64,000 nucleotides of DNA from JACVRM01 sp963817375 (GTDB taxonomy: Bacteria; Actinomycetota; Thermoleophilia; Gaiellales; Gaiellaceae), in assembly GCA_963817375.1 (NCBI GenBank), contig CAWFOB010000002.1, forward strand, positions 1 to 64,000. The letters run 5' to 3'. How positions within the stretch are numbered: the stretch's first letter is position 1; the number at the start of each line of letters is the position of its first letter. Under the pieces are notes generated by a model. The model saw nothing but the letters and a program-made list of their open reading frames with translations, made no database searches and was not told the DNA's origin. The position numbers were made by a program, and so were the translations under genes. Shown here one piece after another: positions 43,457 through 51,897 of this stretch.

Positions 43457-44455
43457 ATGCGACTTCTCGTCACCGGCGCAGCCGGGTTCATCGGCTCGAA
43501 CTTCGTGCGCTACTGGCTGCAGCAGCATCCGGGCGACCACGTGGTCGCCTACGACCTGCTGACGTACGCGGGCAACCGGGCCAGCCTGGCCGACCTCGAG
43601 AACGAGATCCTCTTCGTCGAGGGCGACATCGGCGACCTCGAGCTGGCCGAGCGCACGCTGCGCGACGAGCGCATCGAGGTGATCGTCAACTTCGCTGCCG
43701 AGTCGCACAACTCACTGGCCGTGCTCGACCCCGCCCGGTTCTTCCAGACGAACGTGGTCGGCACCGGGGCGATCTGCCACGCGGCCGTCCAGGCGGGCGT
43801 CGAGCGCTTCCACCATGTGTCCACGTGCGAGGTCTACGGCGACCTCCCGCTCGAAACCGACGAGATGTTCACCGAGGAGTCGCCCTACCGTCCGCGGACG
43901 CCGTACAACGCCTCGAAGGCGGGCGGCGACCATGTGGTGCGGTCGTACAACGAGACGTTCGGGCTGCCGATCACGATCACGAACTGCTCGAACAACTACG
44001 GGCCGTACCAGTTCCCGGAGAAGGTCATCCCGGTCTTCACGACCAACGCGCTGGACGACATCCCGATCCCGATGTACGCGTCCACGCAGAACAAGCGGGA
44101 GTGGCTGCACGTGCTCGACCACTGCACCGGGATCGACCTTGCGATCACGAAGGGCACCCCGGGCGAGACGTACAACATCGGCTCGGGCGTCGAGGTCTCG
44201 ATCGAGGAGCTCGCCGACCTCCTGCTCGACCTGACGGGGAAGCCGCAGAGCCTGAAGACGATCGTCCCCGACCGGCCGGGACACGACCGCCGCTACCTGC
44301 TCGACTCGTCGAAGATCCGCCGCGAGCTGGGCTGGGAGCCGCACATCGAATGGGAGCAGGGGCTCCGGGACACGGTCGAGTGGTACCGCGCGAATCGCGC
44401 CTGGTGGGAGCCGCTGAAGGAGCGCGCGCCCGTCTCCGAGACTGCCTGGCGCTGA
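43457..44455 (+). CDS. rmlB: dTDP-glucose 4,6-dehydratase-like protein
   Basis: A 332-residue short-chain dehydrogenase-type enzyme. It has LLVTGAAGFIGSNFVRYWLQ, IVNFAAESHNSLAVLDPARF, the YxxxK pair in TPYNASKAGGDHVVRSYNE and NCSNNYGPYQFPEKVIPVF. It should turn dTDP-glucose into dTDP-4-keto-6-deoxyglucose for rhamnose. The active-site phrase reads VSTCEVYGDL, where most RmlB proteins have STDEVYG; the catalytic aspartate is thus a cysteine, so the exact substrate is open. The ATG is preceded by a TAGGAT that could be a -10 box. rmlA, rmlC and rmlD are on the opposite strand beyond the transposase. Confidence 0.85.
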   Translation: MRLLVTGAAGFIGSNFVRYWLQQHPGDHVVAYDLLTYAGNRASLADLENEILFVEGDIGDLELAERTLRDERIEVIVNFAAESHNSLAVLDPARFFQTNVVGTGAICHAAVQAGVERFHHVSTCEVYGDLPLETDEMFTEESPYRPRTPYNASKAGGDHVVRSYNETFGLPITITNCSNNYGPYQFPEKVIPVFTTNALDDIPIPMYASTQNKREWLHVLDHCTGIDLAITKGTPGETYNIGSGVEVSIEELADLLLDLTGKPQSLKTIVPDRPGHDRRYLLDSSKIRRELGWEPHIEWEQGLRDTVEWYRANRAWWEPLKERAPVSETAWR

Positions 44456-44905
44456 TCAGCCGAAGACGACGTAGCGCGTCGCCGACCACCGCCAGTCGTC
44501 GGGGCTGGCGCACAGACCGGCGCGCACGGGGTTGAGCATGACGTAGCGGCATGCGGCGAGCAGGCGGCGGTCGGACTCGATCGAGGCCGCCCAGAAGCGG
44601 TCGCCGAACAGATGGCCCCGTCGGCCGTGGCGGCCGTTGTAGCCGCTTGCGTACAGGCCGTTGAGGCGATGCAGGCCCGCAGACAGCGCCTCGCGGCCCG
44701 CCCAGGCGACGAGGTGGTAGTGGGTCGTCATCAGGCAGAAGGCGTCCATGCGCCAATCGAAGCGGTCGACGACCGCGTGGAGCAGCGACAGGAAACGCAG
44801 CCGATCGGGATCGTCGCGGTAGACGGCGATACCGCCCGCGCCGCGCGTGACGATGTGGAACACGCCCTGCTCAGGGAGCGCGTGAGTACGCGGAACGCGG
44901 GGCAT
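44456..44905 (-). mobile_element. REP-associated tyrosine transposase (RAYT), Y1_Tnp family
   Basis: A 149-residue HUH-type transposase gene. It starts MPRVPRTHALPEQGVFHIVT, carries the HUH motif in MTTHYHLVAWAG (HYH) and has the catalytic tyrosine in AACRYVMLNPVRAGLC. These single-domain enzymes mobilise REP palindromes and are usually domesticated. Its stop codon abuts the rmlB stop (TGATCA). The start is the ATG before PRVPRTH; a longer frame overlapping rmlD is rejected. It lies between rmlB and the other rhamnose genes. Confidence 0.9.
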
Positions 44906-45003
44906 CGTGGACACCGTACGACCCCCGGCAGCGCGGGCACCCGACCGTGGACAGATCGTCACGCTCTCGTTCCGAACACCATGTCTTCGCCGAACATCTC
45001 CAG

Positions 45004-45014
45004 GGGACAGTCCC
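45004..45014. repeat. REP-like palindrome near the RAYT gene
   Basis: GGGAC-A-GTCCC is an odd palindrome preceded by an extra G. It lies about 100 bases upstream of the RAYT start codon, the usual place for REP-like substrates of these enzymes. Confidence 0.45.
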
Positions 45015-45063
45015 ATGAAGTGCGCGACGGCCCGAACGCGCCGGCGCCCGCACGAGACGCTGC

Positions 45064-45900
45064 TCAGGCGGTTTCGTTCAGCCGGCGCAGGCACTCGAGC
45101 AGCCCCTCGCGCCAGTGCGGGAGCCGCGGCGCGCCCGGCCGCTCGCTGCGCAGCACCGAGTACGCGGGCCGCGGCGCCGCGGCGCCGTACTCGGCGGTCG
45201 TGATCGGGACGACGCGGCAGTCGAGCCCCGCCTCCGCGAAGATCGCCGCCGCGAGCTCGGCCCACGAGCACTCGCCCTCCGCGGCGAGGTGCCACGCGCC
45301 ACGCGGGAGCTCGACGACCGACCGCGTCGCCTCGGCGAGATGCGCGACGTACGTGGGCGAGCCGACCTGGTCGCCGACCACGCGAACCTCGTCGCGCTCA
45401 GCGCCGAGCCGCAGCATCGTGCGCACGAAGTTGTGGCCCGTCTCTCCATAGAGCCAGGACGAGCGCACGATCCACGCGTCGCCGGCGACGTGCTCGCCCT
45501 CCAGCTTCGTCGCCCCGTAGACCGACTCGGGGTGCGGCCGGTCGGATTCGACGTACGGCTCGCACTTCGTGCCGTCGAAGACGTAGTCCGTGGAGAAGTA
45601 GACGAGCGGCGCGCCGAGCTGCGCCGCGTTCCGCGTCCCGGTGACATTGACCTGTGCCGCGCCGGCCGGGTCAGCCTCGGCGTCGTCGACCCGCGTCCAC
45701 GCGGCCGCGTGCAGCACGAGGTCCGGGTCCAGCCCCGGCGGCGCCGGCTCGACCACGTCCCACTGGGCACGCGTGAGTGCGGTGACGTCGTCGTCCGCGA
45801 ACGCCTTCGCCAGCGCCTGGCCGAGCTGGCCCCCGGCGCCCGTGATCAGGACGCGGCGCGCTGGTCCCGCTCCGAGAGGATCGGCGAGGACGTGCTCCAC
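45064..45900 (-). CDS. rmlD: dTDP-4-dehydrorhamnose reductase
   Basis: A 278-residue NAD(P)H-dependent reductase, the last step of dTDP-L-rhamnose synthesis. The Rossmann start is RVLITGAGGQLGQALAKAF. VLHAAAWTRVDDAEADPAGA, FSTDYVFDGTKCEPYVESD and SVYGATKLEGEHVAGD give the catalytic Thr/Tyr/Lys set. The GTG chosen overlaps rmlC by 55 bases; no better start exists before the Rossmann strand, except CTG at the fifth strand residue, so the N-terminus is uncertain. Confidence 0.9.
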   Translation of the reverse strand: MEHVLADPLGAGPARRVLITGAGGQLGQALAKAFADDDVTALTRAQWDVVEPAPPGLDPDLVLHAAAWTRVDDAEADPAGAAQVNVTGTRNAAQLGAPLVYFSTDYVFDGTKCEPYVESDRPHPESVYGATKLEGEHVAGDAWIVRSSWLYGETGHNFVRTMLRLGAERDEVRVVGDQVGSPTYVAHLAEATRSVVELPRGAWHLAAEGECSWAELAAAIFAEAGLDCRVVPITTAEYGAAAPRPAYSVLRSERPGAPRLPHWREGLLECLRRLNETA

Positions 45901-46307
45901 AGGTGCGCAACGCGAGGGTCGTTCCACGCGACGCCGTACTCGTCCGGCTCCGCAGGGTCGTACTCCTCCGTCACGAGGTAGAAGAACAGGCAATCGGTGA
46001 GCGCCTCGTAGCCGTGCGCCCGGTGGCCGGGCACGTAGATCGCGACCGGGTTCGCGTCGCCGATGTCCTCGGTGAACGTCTCGTCCGTGTCGCGGTCGAG
46101 CACGACGACCCGCACCATCCCCTGCAGACAGACGAAGAGGTCGTCCTGCCCGCGCTCGTGGTAGTGGAGCGCGCGGATCACGCCCTGCTGCGAGCGCACG
46201 AGGTTCGCCTGCTGCACGGGCTTCGGGAGCCCGCTCGCCCGCATGAGCTCCATGAACCAGCCGCGCTCGTCCTCGAATCGGCGGAGCGGGATCCGCGTGA
46301 CGATCAC
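45846..46307 (-). CDS. rmlC: dTDP-4-dehydrorhamnose 3,5-epimerase
   Basis: A 153-residue cupin epimerase, shorter than typical RmlC (about 180). It has FEDERGWFMELMRASGLPKP, the catalytic-type histidine in GVIRALHYHERGQDDLFVCL and IYVPGHRAHGYEALTDCLFF. It acts on dTDP-4-keto-6-deoxyglucose before RmlD. The ATG overlaps the rmlA stop (ATGA). Confidence 0.88.
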   Translation of the reverse strand: MIVTRIPLRRFEDERGWFMELMRASGLPKPVQQANLVRSQQGVIRALHYHERGQDDLFVCLQGMVRVVVLDRDTDETFTEDIGDANPVAIYVPGHRAHGYEALTDCLFFYLVTEEYDPAEPDEYGVAWNDPRVAHLWSTSSPILSERDQRAAS

Positions 46308-47077
46308 TTGTTGACCCCAGTCTCCGCGATGAGGCGGCCGACGTCGGCGAGGTCGCCCCAGTGCTTGCCGCCGTCATGCCACCAGCCCTCGACGCGTTCG
46401 ACCGCGAGCCGGCCCTGCTCCGCGTAGACGCGGTTCACGTCCGTGATCTCGAGCTCGCCGCGGCTCGACGGCTCGAGGCCGTCGATGATGTCGAACACAT
46501 CCGGCGGGTAGCAGTAGAGGCCCACGACGGCGTCCGCCGACGGCGGCTCGGCGTAGCGGGTGTCGACCCGGCCGGCCTTCTCGACCACGTCCGCGACCCC
46601 GCCGTCGTCGTCGTAGACGATGACGCCGAAGTTCTCTGGGTCAGGCACCTCCTTGGCGAAGACGAGCGCGCCGTCGCCGCTCCAGCCGCGGATCGCCTCC
46701 GCCTGCGCGTGCTCGAAGATGTTGTCGCCGAGGCAGACCACCAGGCCGTCGCCGCCGGCGAACGCGCGCGCCATCCCGACGACCTGCGCGATGCCGCCGG
46801 GCTCGACCTGCACCTTGTAGCTGAGGTCGACGTCGAACAGCGGCTCGCCGGTCGCCCGGGAGGCCACGCGCCCGTCGCCCAGAAGGTCGATGAAGTCACC
46901 CGCGTGCTGCTGGCCGGTGACGAGCAGCACCTCCCGCACGCCCGCGCGCTGCAACAGCTGGAGCGGGTAGTAGACCATCGGCCAGCGACCCACCGGGAGC
47001 AGGTGCTTGTTCGTCACGCGGGTAAGCTCCTGGAGCCGCGTCGCCGTCCCGCCCGCGCAGATGAGTCCTTTCGGCAC
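46304..47077 (-). CDS. rmlA: Glucose-1-phosphate thymidylyltransferase-like protein
   Basis: A 257-residue nucleotidyltransferase. The signature LICAGGTATRLQELTRVTNK then HLLPVGRWPMVYYPLQLLQR matches RmlA, with TAT in place of the usual SGT. VVCLGDNIFEHAQAEAIRGW supplies the metal-binding aspartate, and EKPVDP-type VVEKAGRVDTRYA is present. It makes dTDP-glucose for the rhamnose pathway. The first gene of rmlA-rmlC-rmlD; its GTG start faces a divergent hypothetical gene. Confidence 0.87.
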   Translation of the reverse strand: MPKGLICAGGTATRLQELTRVTNKHLLPVGRWPMVYYPLQLLQRAGVREVLLVTGQQHAGDFIDLLGDGRVASRATGEPLFDVDLSYKVQVEPGGIAQVVGMARAFAGGDGLVVCLGDNIFEHAQAEAIRGWSGDGALVFAKEVPDPENFGVIVYDDDGGVADVVEKAGRVDTRYAEPPSADAVVGLYCYPPDVFDIIDGLEPSSRGELEITDVNRVYAEQGRLAVERVEGWWHDGGKHWGDLADVGRLIAETGVNK

Positions 47078-47177
47078 GGCGCGATGCTACTGGCGGATCG
47101 ATTGTTGCCCGGTGCGTTAGTTTCCGAGTTGGGATAGTCGGCAACATGTCCCGAATGAACCCGAGGAAAGGACTGCA

Positions 47178-47609
47178 GTGGCCAGCACACGCGATCGCAT
47201 CGCCGACAGGGCGGAAACCGTGAGGCCCTACGTCGAGCGGGCGATGACCGACGAGAAGGTGCGCGAGGACGTCCGCGACGCGGTCGCGGCGGCCCGCCAG
47301 ATCTACGACGAGCTGATCGGCAACCGGGGCATCACCACGATCGCCGGCCGGATTGCCAGCGACGAGGACATCCAGGACACGCTGCGGCAGGCCATGGACA
47401 ACCTGCGGAGCGCGGCCGACCGCGTCCAGGGGAAGCAGTCCCATACGGCGCGCAACGTGATCCTGTTCAGCGGCATCGTCATCGGCGTGCTCTTCAACCC
47501 GGTGACCGGCCCCGCCACACGCGAGTGGCTCAAGGGCCTGATCGGCGGCGGCTCCGGCGCCGGCGACTTCGGCGGGGAGAGCAACCCCCTCAGCAGCAAC
47601 GGCTCCTAG
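47178..47609 (+). CDS. Hypothetical helical protein with one membrane segment
   Basis: A 143-residue protein I do not recognise. The N-terminal half is a charged helix (VRPYVERAMTDEKVREDVRD, then AVAAARQIYDELIG). A single hydrophobic segment (ILFSGIVIGVLFNPVTGP) is followed by a Gly/Ser-rich tail. It resembles the common YtxH-like layout, in which a short membrane segment has a helical partner, but I cannot confirm membership. GAGGAAAGGA lies five bases before the GTG start. It is divergent from rmlA. Confidence 0.65.
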   Translation: MASTRDRIADRAETVRPYVERAMTDEKVREDVRDAVAAARQIYDELIGNRGITTIAGRIASDEDIQDTLRQAMDNLRSAADRVQGKQSHTARNVILFSGIVIGVLFNPVTGPATREWLKGLIGGGSGAGDFGGESNPLSSNGS

Positions 47610-47612
47610 CTT

Positions 47613-49121
47613 CTAGCCGCGATCGAGCGGACGCGCCGGCACCCGCACGCGGGTGTCGCGCGATCCGCCTGCGCCCAGGCTCTGGAGACCCGTGGCCGGC
47701 TTGACCGCGCGCCGCAGCGAGGCCGGATCGAGTCCGCTCGCCGTCGAGATGTCGGACGACTGGAGCAGGATCGCCCCGGCCTTGGGCGCGTGGCCGCCGA
47801 GCGGAGGCGCCCAGCCGACGACGCCGGTGATCGGCACGTCCTTCAGCCTGGCCCAGGCCTGCAGGTACTTCGTCGGGTCGACGGCCCCGTCGTAGCCCAG
47901 GTAGAGCATCGACACCGGGTGGACCTCGAAGTGCAGGTGGTACGGCGTCCCCCGCGCGTCGCCGGTGTTGCCGACGAAGCCGATCACGTCGCCCGCCTGC
48001 ACGGGCTCCCCGTTCGCGGTTCGAGTCGCCAGGGCCGAGAGGTGCGCGAAGTAGAACTCGTTCCCGGCCGTGTCCCGCAGCCAGATGCGGAGGCCGCCGA
48101 TGTTGTTCCAGCCGACGGAGAAGAGCGTCCCGTCGGCGACGGCGAGAATCGGCGCGCCGAGCGGCGCGAAGATGTCGTCACCGTGGTGCCAGGAGACGTC
48201 GGCCCGCGGAGCGCCGAAGGTGTCGATGAACGAGCTCGGCCCGTAGACGGGGAAGACGTAGCCGCCGGCGGTGAGCGGCGGGTGTGCAATCTTGTTGGGC
48301 TCCCGCCGCGGCGGGTTCAGGCTCAGGCCAGGCCCGCGCTTGGAGGTCTTGTCCGGCGTGGTCGTGGTCGTCGGCGTGGTCGTCGACGACGTCGTGGTCT
48401 CCGGCGTGAGGGGGCCGGTGGGCGCCATGGTCGCCGGCGTTCCCGCCTGGGCGGTCGCCTCCGCCGAGCCGAGCAGGAGATCCGTGCCCGCGCTGAGGCC
48501 GCCGTGGTCGAGCAGCAGATGAACCTTGAGCGCGTTCACTGCGACGTTGAAGCCCGGCATCCCCTTCGACTCCGACGGCGAGGCGGTCTCGTCGACCACC
48601 GTGAGCGTGCCCCAGTCCGCCAGGGGCACCTGCGTGCCCGGTGCCGCCGCAACCTCCGCGCCGAGCACCTTGAGCCCGAGCACCTTCGTGCCGGTGTAGT
48701 CGCCGGTCGCGTTGGACGGCACGGCAGCGGCAGTGACGTGCGCGGCCACGGTGTCCGCGGTGATCTCGCCCCCGAAGAGCGACACCGTGGTGAGGTCCGC
48801 CCCCGCCTTGCCCGTGGAGCCGGCGGCCCACTGCGCGGCCGCCTTCGCGGAGGTCATCGACACGCTGACGATCGAGCCGTCGGCGGGGTACGAGTACGGG
48901 GACCGCGGCGCCGCATGCCCTGGCGGCGCGGCCACCGCGGAGATCACCGTGGGCGTCGCGCCGTTCGGCGGGACGATCGAGACGACGGACGCCTTGGCGG
49001 CCGCAGAGGCGAAGACGCGATCGCGCGACGACGACGCGCCGGCGGAAACGGCGACAAGCAACGCGGCGAGTGCGGCCAGGGGCACGGCGAGACGACGCAC
49101 AGGGCCATTATCGGCCACCAT
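47613..49121 (-). CDS. Exported M23 peptidase with long N-terminal region
   Basis: A 502-residue exported protein. A signal peptide (PVRRLAVPLAALAALLVAVS) is followed by about 220 residues of beta-rich, Ala/Thr-rich sequence without a clear family and a Thr-Pro linker (TTTPTTTTTPDKTSKRGPG). The LytM domain starts at GGYVFPVYGPSSFIDTFGAP. The zinc ligands are in SWHHGDDIFAPLGAP and TPYHLHFEVHPVS. The ATG overlaps the TauE-type gene upstream by 14 bases. It may be an endopeptidase or an inactive activator of one. Confidence 0.85.
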   Translation of the reverse strand: MVADNGPVRRLAVPLAALAALLVAVSAGASSSRDRVFASAAAKASVVSIVPPNGATPTVISAVAAPPGHAAPRSPYSYPADGSIVSVSMTSAKAAAQWAAGSTGKAGADLTTVSLFGGEITADTVAAHVTAAAVPSNATGDYTGTKVLGLKVLGAEVAAAPGTQVPLADWGTLTVVDETASPSESKGMPGFNVAVNALKVHLLLDHGGLSAGTDLLLGSAEATAQAGTPATMAPTGPLTPETTTSSTTTPTTTTTPDKTSKRGPGLSLNPPRREPNKIAHPPLTAGGYVFPVYGPSSFIDTFGAPRADVSWHHGDDIFAPLGAPILAVADGTLFSVGWNNIGGLRIWLRDTAGNEFYFAHLSALATRTANGEPVQAGDVIGFVGNTGDARGTPYHLHFEVHPVSMLYLGYDGAVDPTKYLQAWARLKDVPITGVVGWAPPLGGHAPKAGAILLQSSDISTASGLDPASLRRAVKPATGLQSLGAGGSRDTRVRVPARPLDRG

Positions 49122-49506
49122 CGCCGGAACCGCGGTCCGATTTCGCTCGCGACCGCCAGGCGATCTGAATCGCGACCGCGATCATCAGCAAGCCGAACAA
49201 CCGGCGGAGCGTGCTCTCCGGTAGCGCCGTGGCGATCTGCACCCCCGCCTCGACGCCCACGACGGCCGCCACGCCCATGACTGCCGCCGCGCGCCAGCGG
49301 ACGTTCCCGTAGCGCTGCTGCGTCCACGTTCCCGCAACGGCGGTCGGGATGATCGCGAGCAGTGACGTCGCCTCGCCGTTGATCTGCGACAGCCCCAGCA
49401 CGAGCGTCAGGACGGGCACGAACAGGATCCCCCCGCCGACGCCGAAGAGACCGGCCGCCACGCCGGCCGCGAGGCCGACGGCGATCGCGATCGCGACGTC
49501 GGTCAC
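49108..49506 (-). CDS. TauE/SafE family half-size membrane protein (second of pair)
   Basis: A 132-residue protein with four hydrophobic stretches. It opens AIAIAVGLAAGVAAGLFGVG followed by GGILFVPVLTLVLG, the GxGGG motif of TauE/SafE anion exporters, and includes INGEATSLLAIIPTAVAG. Typical members are about 250 residues with two such halves. Here the preceding gene supplies a second half, so the two probably form a heterodimer. The GTG overlaps the stop of that gene (GTGA). Confidence 0.85.
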   Translation of the reverse strand: MTDVAIAIAVGLAAGVAAGLFGVGGGILFVPVLTLVLGLSQINGEATSLLAIIPTAVAGTWTQQRYGNVRWRAAAVMGVAAVVGVEAGVQIATALPESTLRRLFGLLMIAVAIQIAWRSRAKSDRGSGDGGR

Positions 49507-49868
49507 GAGATCACGAGGTAGGCGCCGACGGCTGCCAGGAGCGCGGCGAACGCGAACGCCAGCACGCGCGCATGCAGCCGCTGCTGCAGGACCGCACCCG
49601 CCACCGCTCCTGCCGCAGCGGGAATGCCCACGAGCAGCCCCGGCCCCACCTCGACGTGGCCGCGTACTGCGTAGAGCGTCACCCCGACGAACGAGATCAG
49701 CCCGATGGCGGCGAGCGAGGTCGCCGACGCCTGCCGCTGGTCGAAATGAAGCCAGAGGAGGAGCAACGGCACGATCACGATCCCGCCGCCCACCCCGAAG
49801 AGCGCCGAGAGCACGCCCGAGACCAGGCCGATCAGGACGAGCCGCAGCGTCGTTCCCCGGTCGGCCAC
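49503..49868 (-). CDS. TauE/SafE family half-size membrane protein (first of pair)
   Basis: A 121-residue protein homologous to its neighbour. It has LVLIGLVSGVLSALFGVGGG, then IVIVPLLLLWLHFDQRQASA and TSLAAIGLISFVGVTLYAVR. The family moves sulfite, sulfonates or other organic anions across the membrane. Its GTG start lies 27 bases from the divergent otsB start. Both halves carry their own GGG motif, so this is not one gene split by a stop codon. Confidence 0.85.
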   Translation of the reverse strand: MADRGTTLRLVLIGLVSGVLSALFGVGGGIVIVPLLLLWLHFDQRQASATSLAAIGLISFVGVTLYAVRGHVEVGPGLLVGIPAAAGAVAGAVLQQRLHARVLAFAFAALLAAVGAYLVIS

Positions 49869-49895
49869 CGGCCGAGGATACGGCCTCGACCTCCT

Positions 49896-50621
49896 ATGCT
49901 CCGCTCCGTGCAGCTGGCGCCCGAGCTCGCGGCCCTCGCGGCGGAGCCGCGGCTGGCGGCCCTCGTGCTCGACGTCGACGGGACGCTCGCGCCGATCGTC
50001 GACCGCCCGGAGGACGCCGCCGTCCCCCCTGCGACCAGGACGGAGCTGGACCGCCTGCGCCGTCGCTACGCCGTCGTCGCCTGCGTGAGCGGGCGCAGCA
50101 GTGACGATGCCCGTCGCATCGTCGGCGTCGACGGGCTCGAGTACGTCGGATCGCACGGCCTCGAGCTCGCGCCCGAGGCTGCCGCTTGGGCCGGCCGGCT
50201 GAGCGCGTTTGCGGCGACGGTCGACTGGCCCGTCGAGGACAAGGGCGTCACCGTGTCGTTCCACTGGCGCACGGCCGGGGACCAGGGCGCCGCCGAGCGC
50301 TTCCTCCACGAGGTCGCAGTCCGCGCGCGCGCCGAGGGCTTCGACGCCCGCTTCGGCCGCAAGGTGCTCGAGCTGCGGCCGCCCGTCGACGCCGACAAGG
50401 GCACCGCCGTGCGCGCCCTCGTGTCGGCACGGAGCCTGCGCCGGGCGCTCTACGCCGGCGACGACACGACGGACGTGGACGCGTTCCGCGCCGTGCACGA
50501 GCTGGAGCTCGGAATCGCAGTCGCGGTCCGGTCCGCCGAGCTGCCGCGGCCGGTCGAGGCCAACGCCGACGTGGTCGTCGACGGCACCGCCGGCATGCTC
50601 GACCTGCTCAGCTCGCTCTGA
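49896..50621 (+). CDS. otsB: Trehalose-6-phosphate phosphatase
   Basis: A 241-residue HAD phosphatase. The nucleophile motif is LVLDVDGTLAPIVDRPEDAA, followed by VACVSGRSSDDARRIVGVDG, YVGSHGLELAPEAAAW and the metal-binding ALYAGDDTTDVDAFRAVHEL. It would release trehalose from trehalose-6-phosphate; no otsA lies beside it. The ATG is used; a GTG four codons later is equally possible. The 3' end overlaps the convergent decarboxylase by 14 bases. Confidence 0.9.
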   Translation: MLRSVQLAPELAALAAEPRLAALVLDVDGTLAPIVDRPEDAAVPPATRTELDRLRRRYAVVACVSGRSSDDARRIVGVDGLEYVGSHGLELAPEAAAWAGRLSAFAATVDWPVEDKGVTVSFHWRTAGDQGAAERFLHEVAVRARAEGFDARFGRKVLELRPPVDADKGTAVRALVSARSLRRALYAGDDTTDVDAFRAVHELELGIAVAVRSAELPRPVEANADVVVDGTAGMLDLLSSL

Positions 50622-51897
50622 GCACGTCCCAGGCGCGCGCCACGTCGCCCTCGGTCGTGAAGATGTTGCCGACCGCCAGGCGCAGGACGTAACGCCCGTC
50701 CAGCTCCGTCGGCGAGATGAAGATCTCCCCGGAGCGGTTCACGCGCTCGAGCAGCGCGCGGTTCTCCTCGTCGCTGCCCTCGCGCCGGAAGCAGACGACG
50801 GAGAACGAGCGCGGGGCGACGACCTCCCACCCGGGCTCGGCGTGCGCCCATTCCTCGAAGAGCGCGGCGAGCCGAACGTGCTCGCGGATCACCGCCTGGA
50901 GGCCGCTTCGCCCGAAGCAGCGCAGGACGGCCCACAGCTTCAGCGCCCGGAAGCGGCGTCCGAGCGCCGGCCCGTAGTCGGAGAGGCTCAGCTCCTCCTC
51001 GGCGCCGGAGCGCAGGTAGGCCGGCACGAGGCTGAAGGCATCGCGGAAGACGTCGGGACGGCTCGTCCAGATGCACGAGCAGTCGGTCGGCACGACCAGC
51101 CATTTGTGCGCGTTGACGACGAGCGAATCGGCGCGATCCACGCCGTCGAATGCCCAGCGGAACTCGGGGCAGACCATCGCCGCGCCGGCATAGGCCGCAT
51201 CGACGTGCAGCCACAGCCCGTCGGCGCGGTCGGCGATCGCCCCGACCGGGTCGACGGACGTCGACGAGGTCGTCCCCACGGTGGCCACCACCGCACACGC
51301 ATCCGTGAGGTCGAGCGCGTCCGGGCGCAGGCGAAACTCGGCGTCAGCCGGCGTCTTCCGCGTCTCGAGGCCGACGATGCGCGCCGCCTTCTCGACCGAC
51401 GAGTGGGCGTGCTCGGAGCAGACGACCACGCGCGCGTCGGGCCGCAGCGTGCGCGCGGCCGCGAGCGCCGCGAGCGTCGACGTGGACGCGGTGTCCTCGA
51501 TGTGGCCGTGCCACCCGTCCGGCAGCCCCAGCAGCTGCGCCAGCCACCCCACGGCGACGTACTCGAGCTCCGTCGACGCCGGCGAGGCCTGCCAGCGGAT
51601 CGCGACCGTGTTCAGCGCCGCGGCGAGGAACTCGGCGAGGATCGCCGGCTCGGACGAGCTGGTCGCGAAGTAGGCGAAGAAGCGCGGGTGATTCCAGTGT
51701 GTGATCGCGGGCAGGAGCACCTCGTCGAGATCGCGGAGCACGTTCGCGAAGGGCTCCGGCTCATCCGGGGGCGATGCCGGCAGGCGAGCCGTCAGGTCGC
51801 CGGGCTCGATGTCCGGTAGCACGGGCAGCTCGCCGACGCGCTCCAGGTAGCGCGCGACCCAGTCCAGCGTCGCCTGGCCGTCCTCGCGGAAGGTCAC
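50608..51897 (-). CDS. PLP-dependent group II decarboxylase
   Basis: A 429-residue PLP enzyme related to aromatic-amino-acid and glutamate-type decarboxylases. It has HPRFFAYFATSSSEPAILAE, VCSEHAHSSVEKAARIVG, the PLP aspartate in GLWLHVDAAYAGAAMVCPEF and the lysine in SLVVNAHKWLVVPTDCS. The substrate cannot be told; the aromatic group is most similar by pattern. I choose GTG 51897, overlapping the polX stop, over a GTG or ATG 57 bases upstream that lies inside polX. Confidence 0.87.
   Translation of the reverse strand: MTFREDGQATLDWVARYLERVGELPVLPDIEPGDLTARLPASPPDEPEPFANVLRDLDEVLLPAITHWNHPRFFAYFATSSSEPAILAEFLAAALNTVAIRWQASPASTELEYVAVGWLAQLLGLPDGWHGHIEDTASTSTLAALAAARTLRPDARVVVCSEHAHSSVEKAARIVGLETRKTPADAEFRLRPDALDLTDACAVVATVGTTSSTSVDPVGAIADRADGLWLHVDAAYAGAAMVCPEFRWAFDGVDRADSLVVNAHKWLVVPTDCSCIWTSRPDVFRDAFSLVPAYLRSGAEEELSLSDYGPALGRRFRALKLWAVLRCFGRSGLQAVIREHVRLAALFEEWAHAEPGWEVVAPRSFSVVCFRREGSDEENRALLERVNRSGEIFISPTELDGRYVLRLAVGNIFTTEGDVARAWDVLRAS

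Noticed and set aside
48360..48420. A short tandem repeat of Thr-Pro codons as a mobile or regulatory repeat
   Set aside because: It is the low-complexity linker of the M23 peptidase (Thr-rich) and needs no other explanation.
49108..49868. The TauE pair as one gene split by a stop or frameshift
   Set aside because: Each part has its own start, its own GxGGG motif and a normal GTGA overlap, so two genes are more likely.
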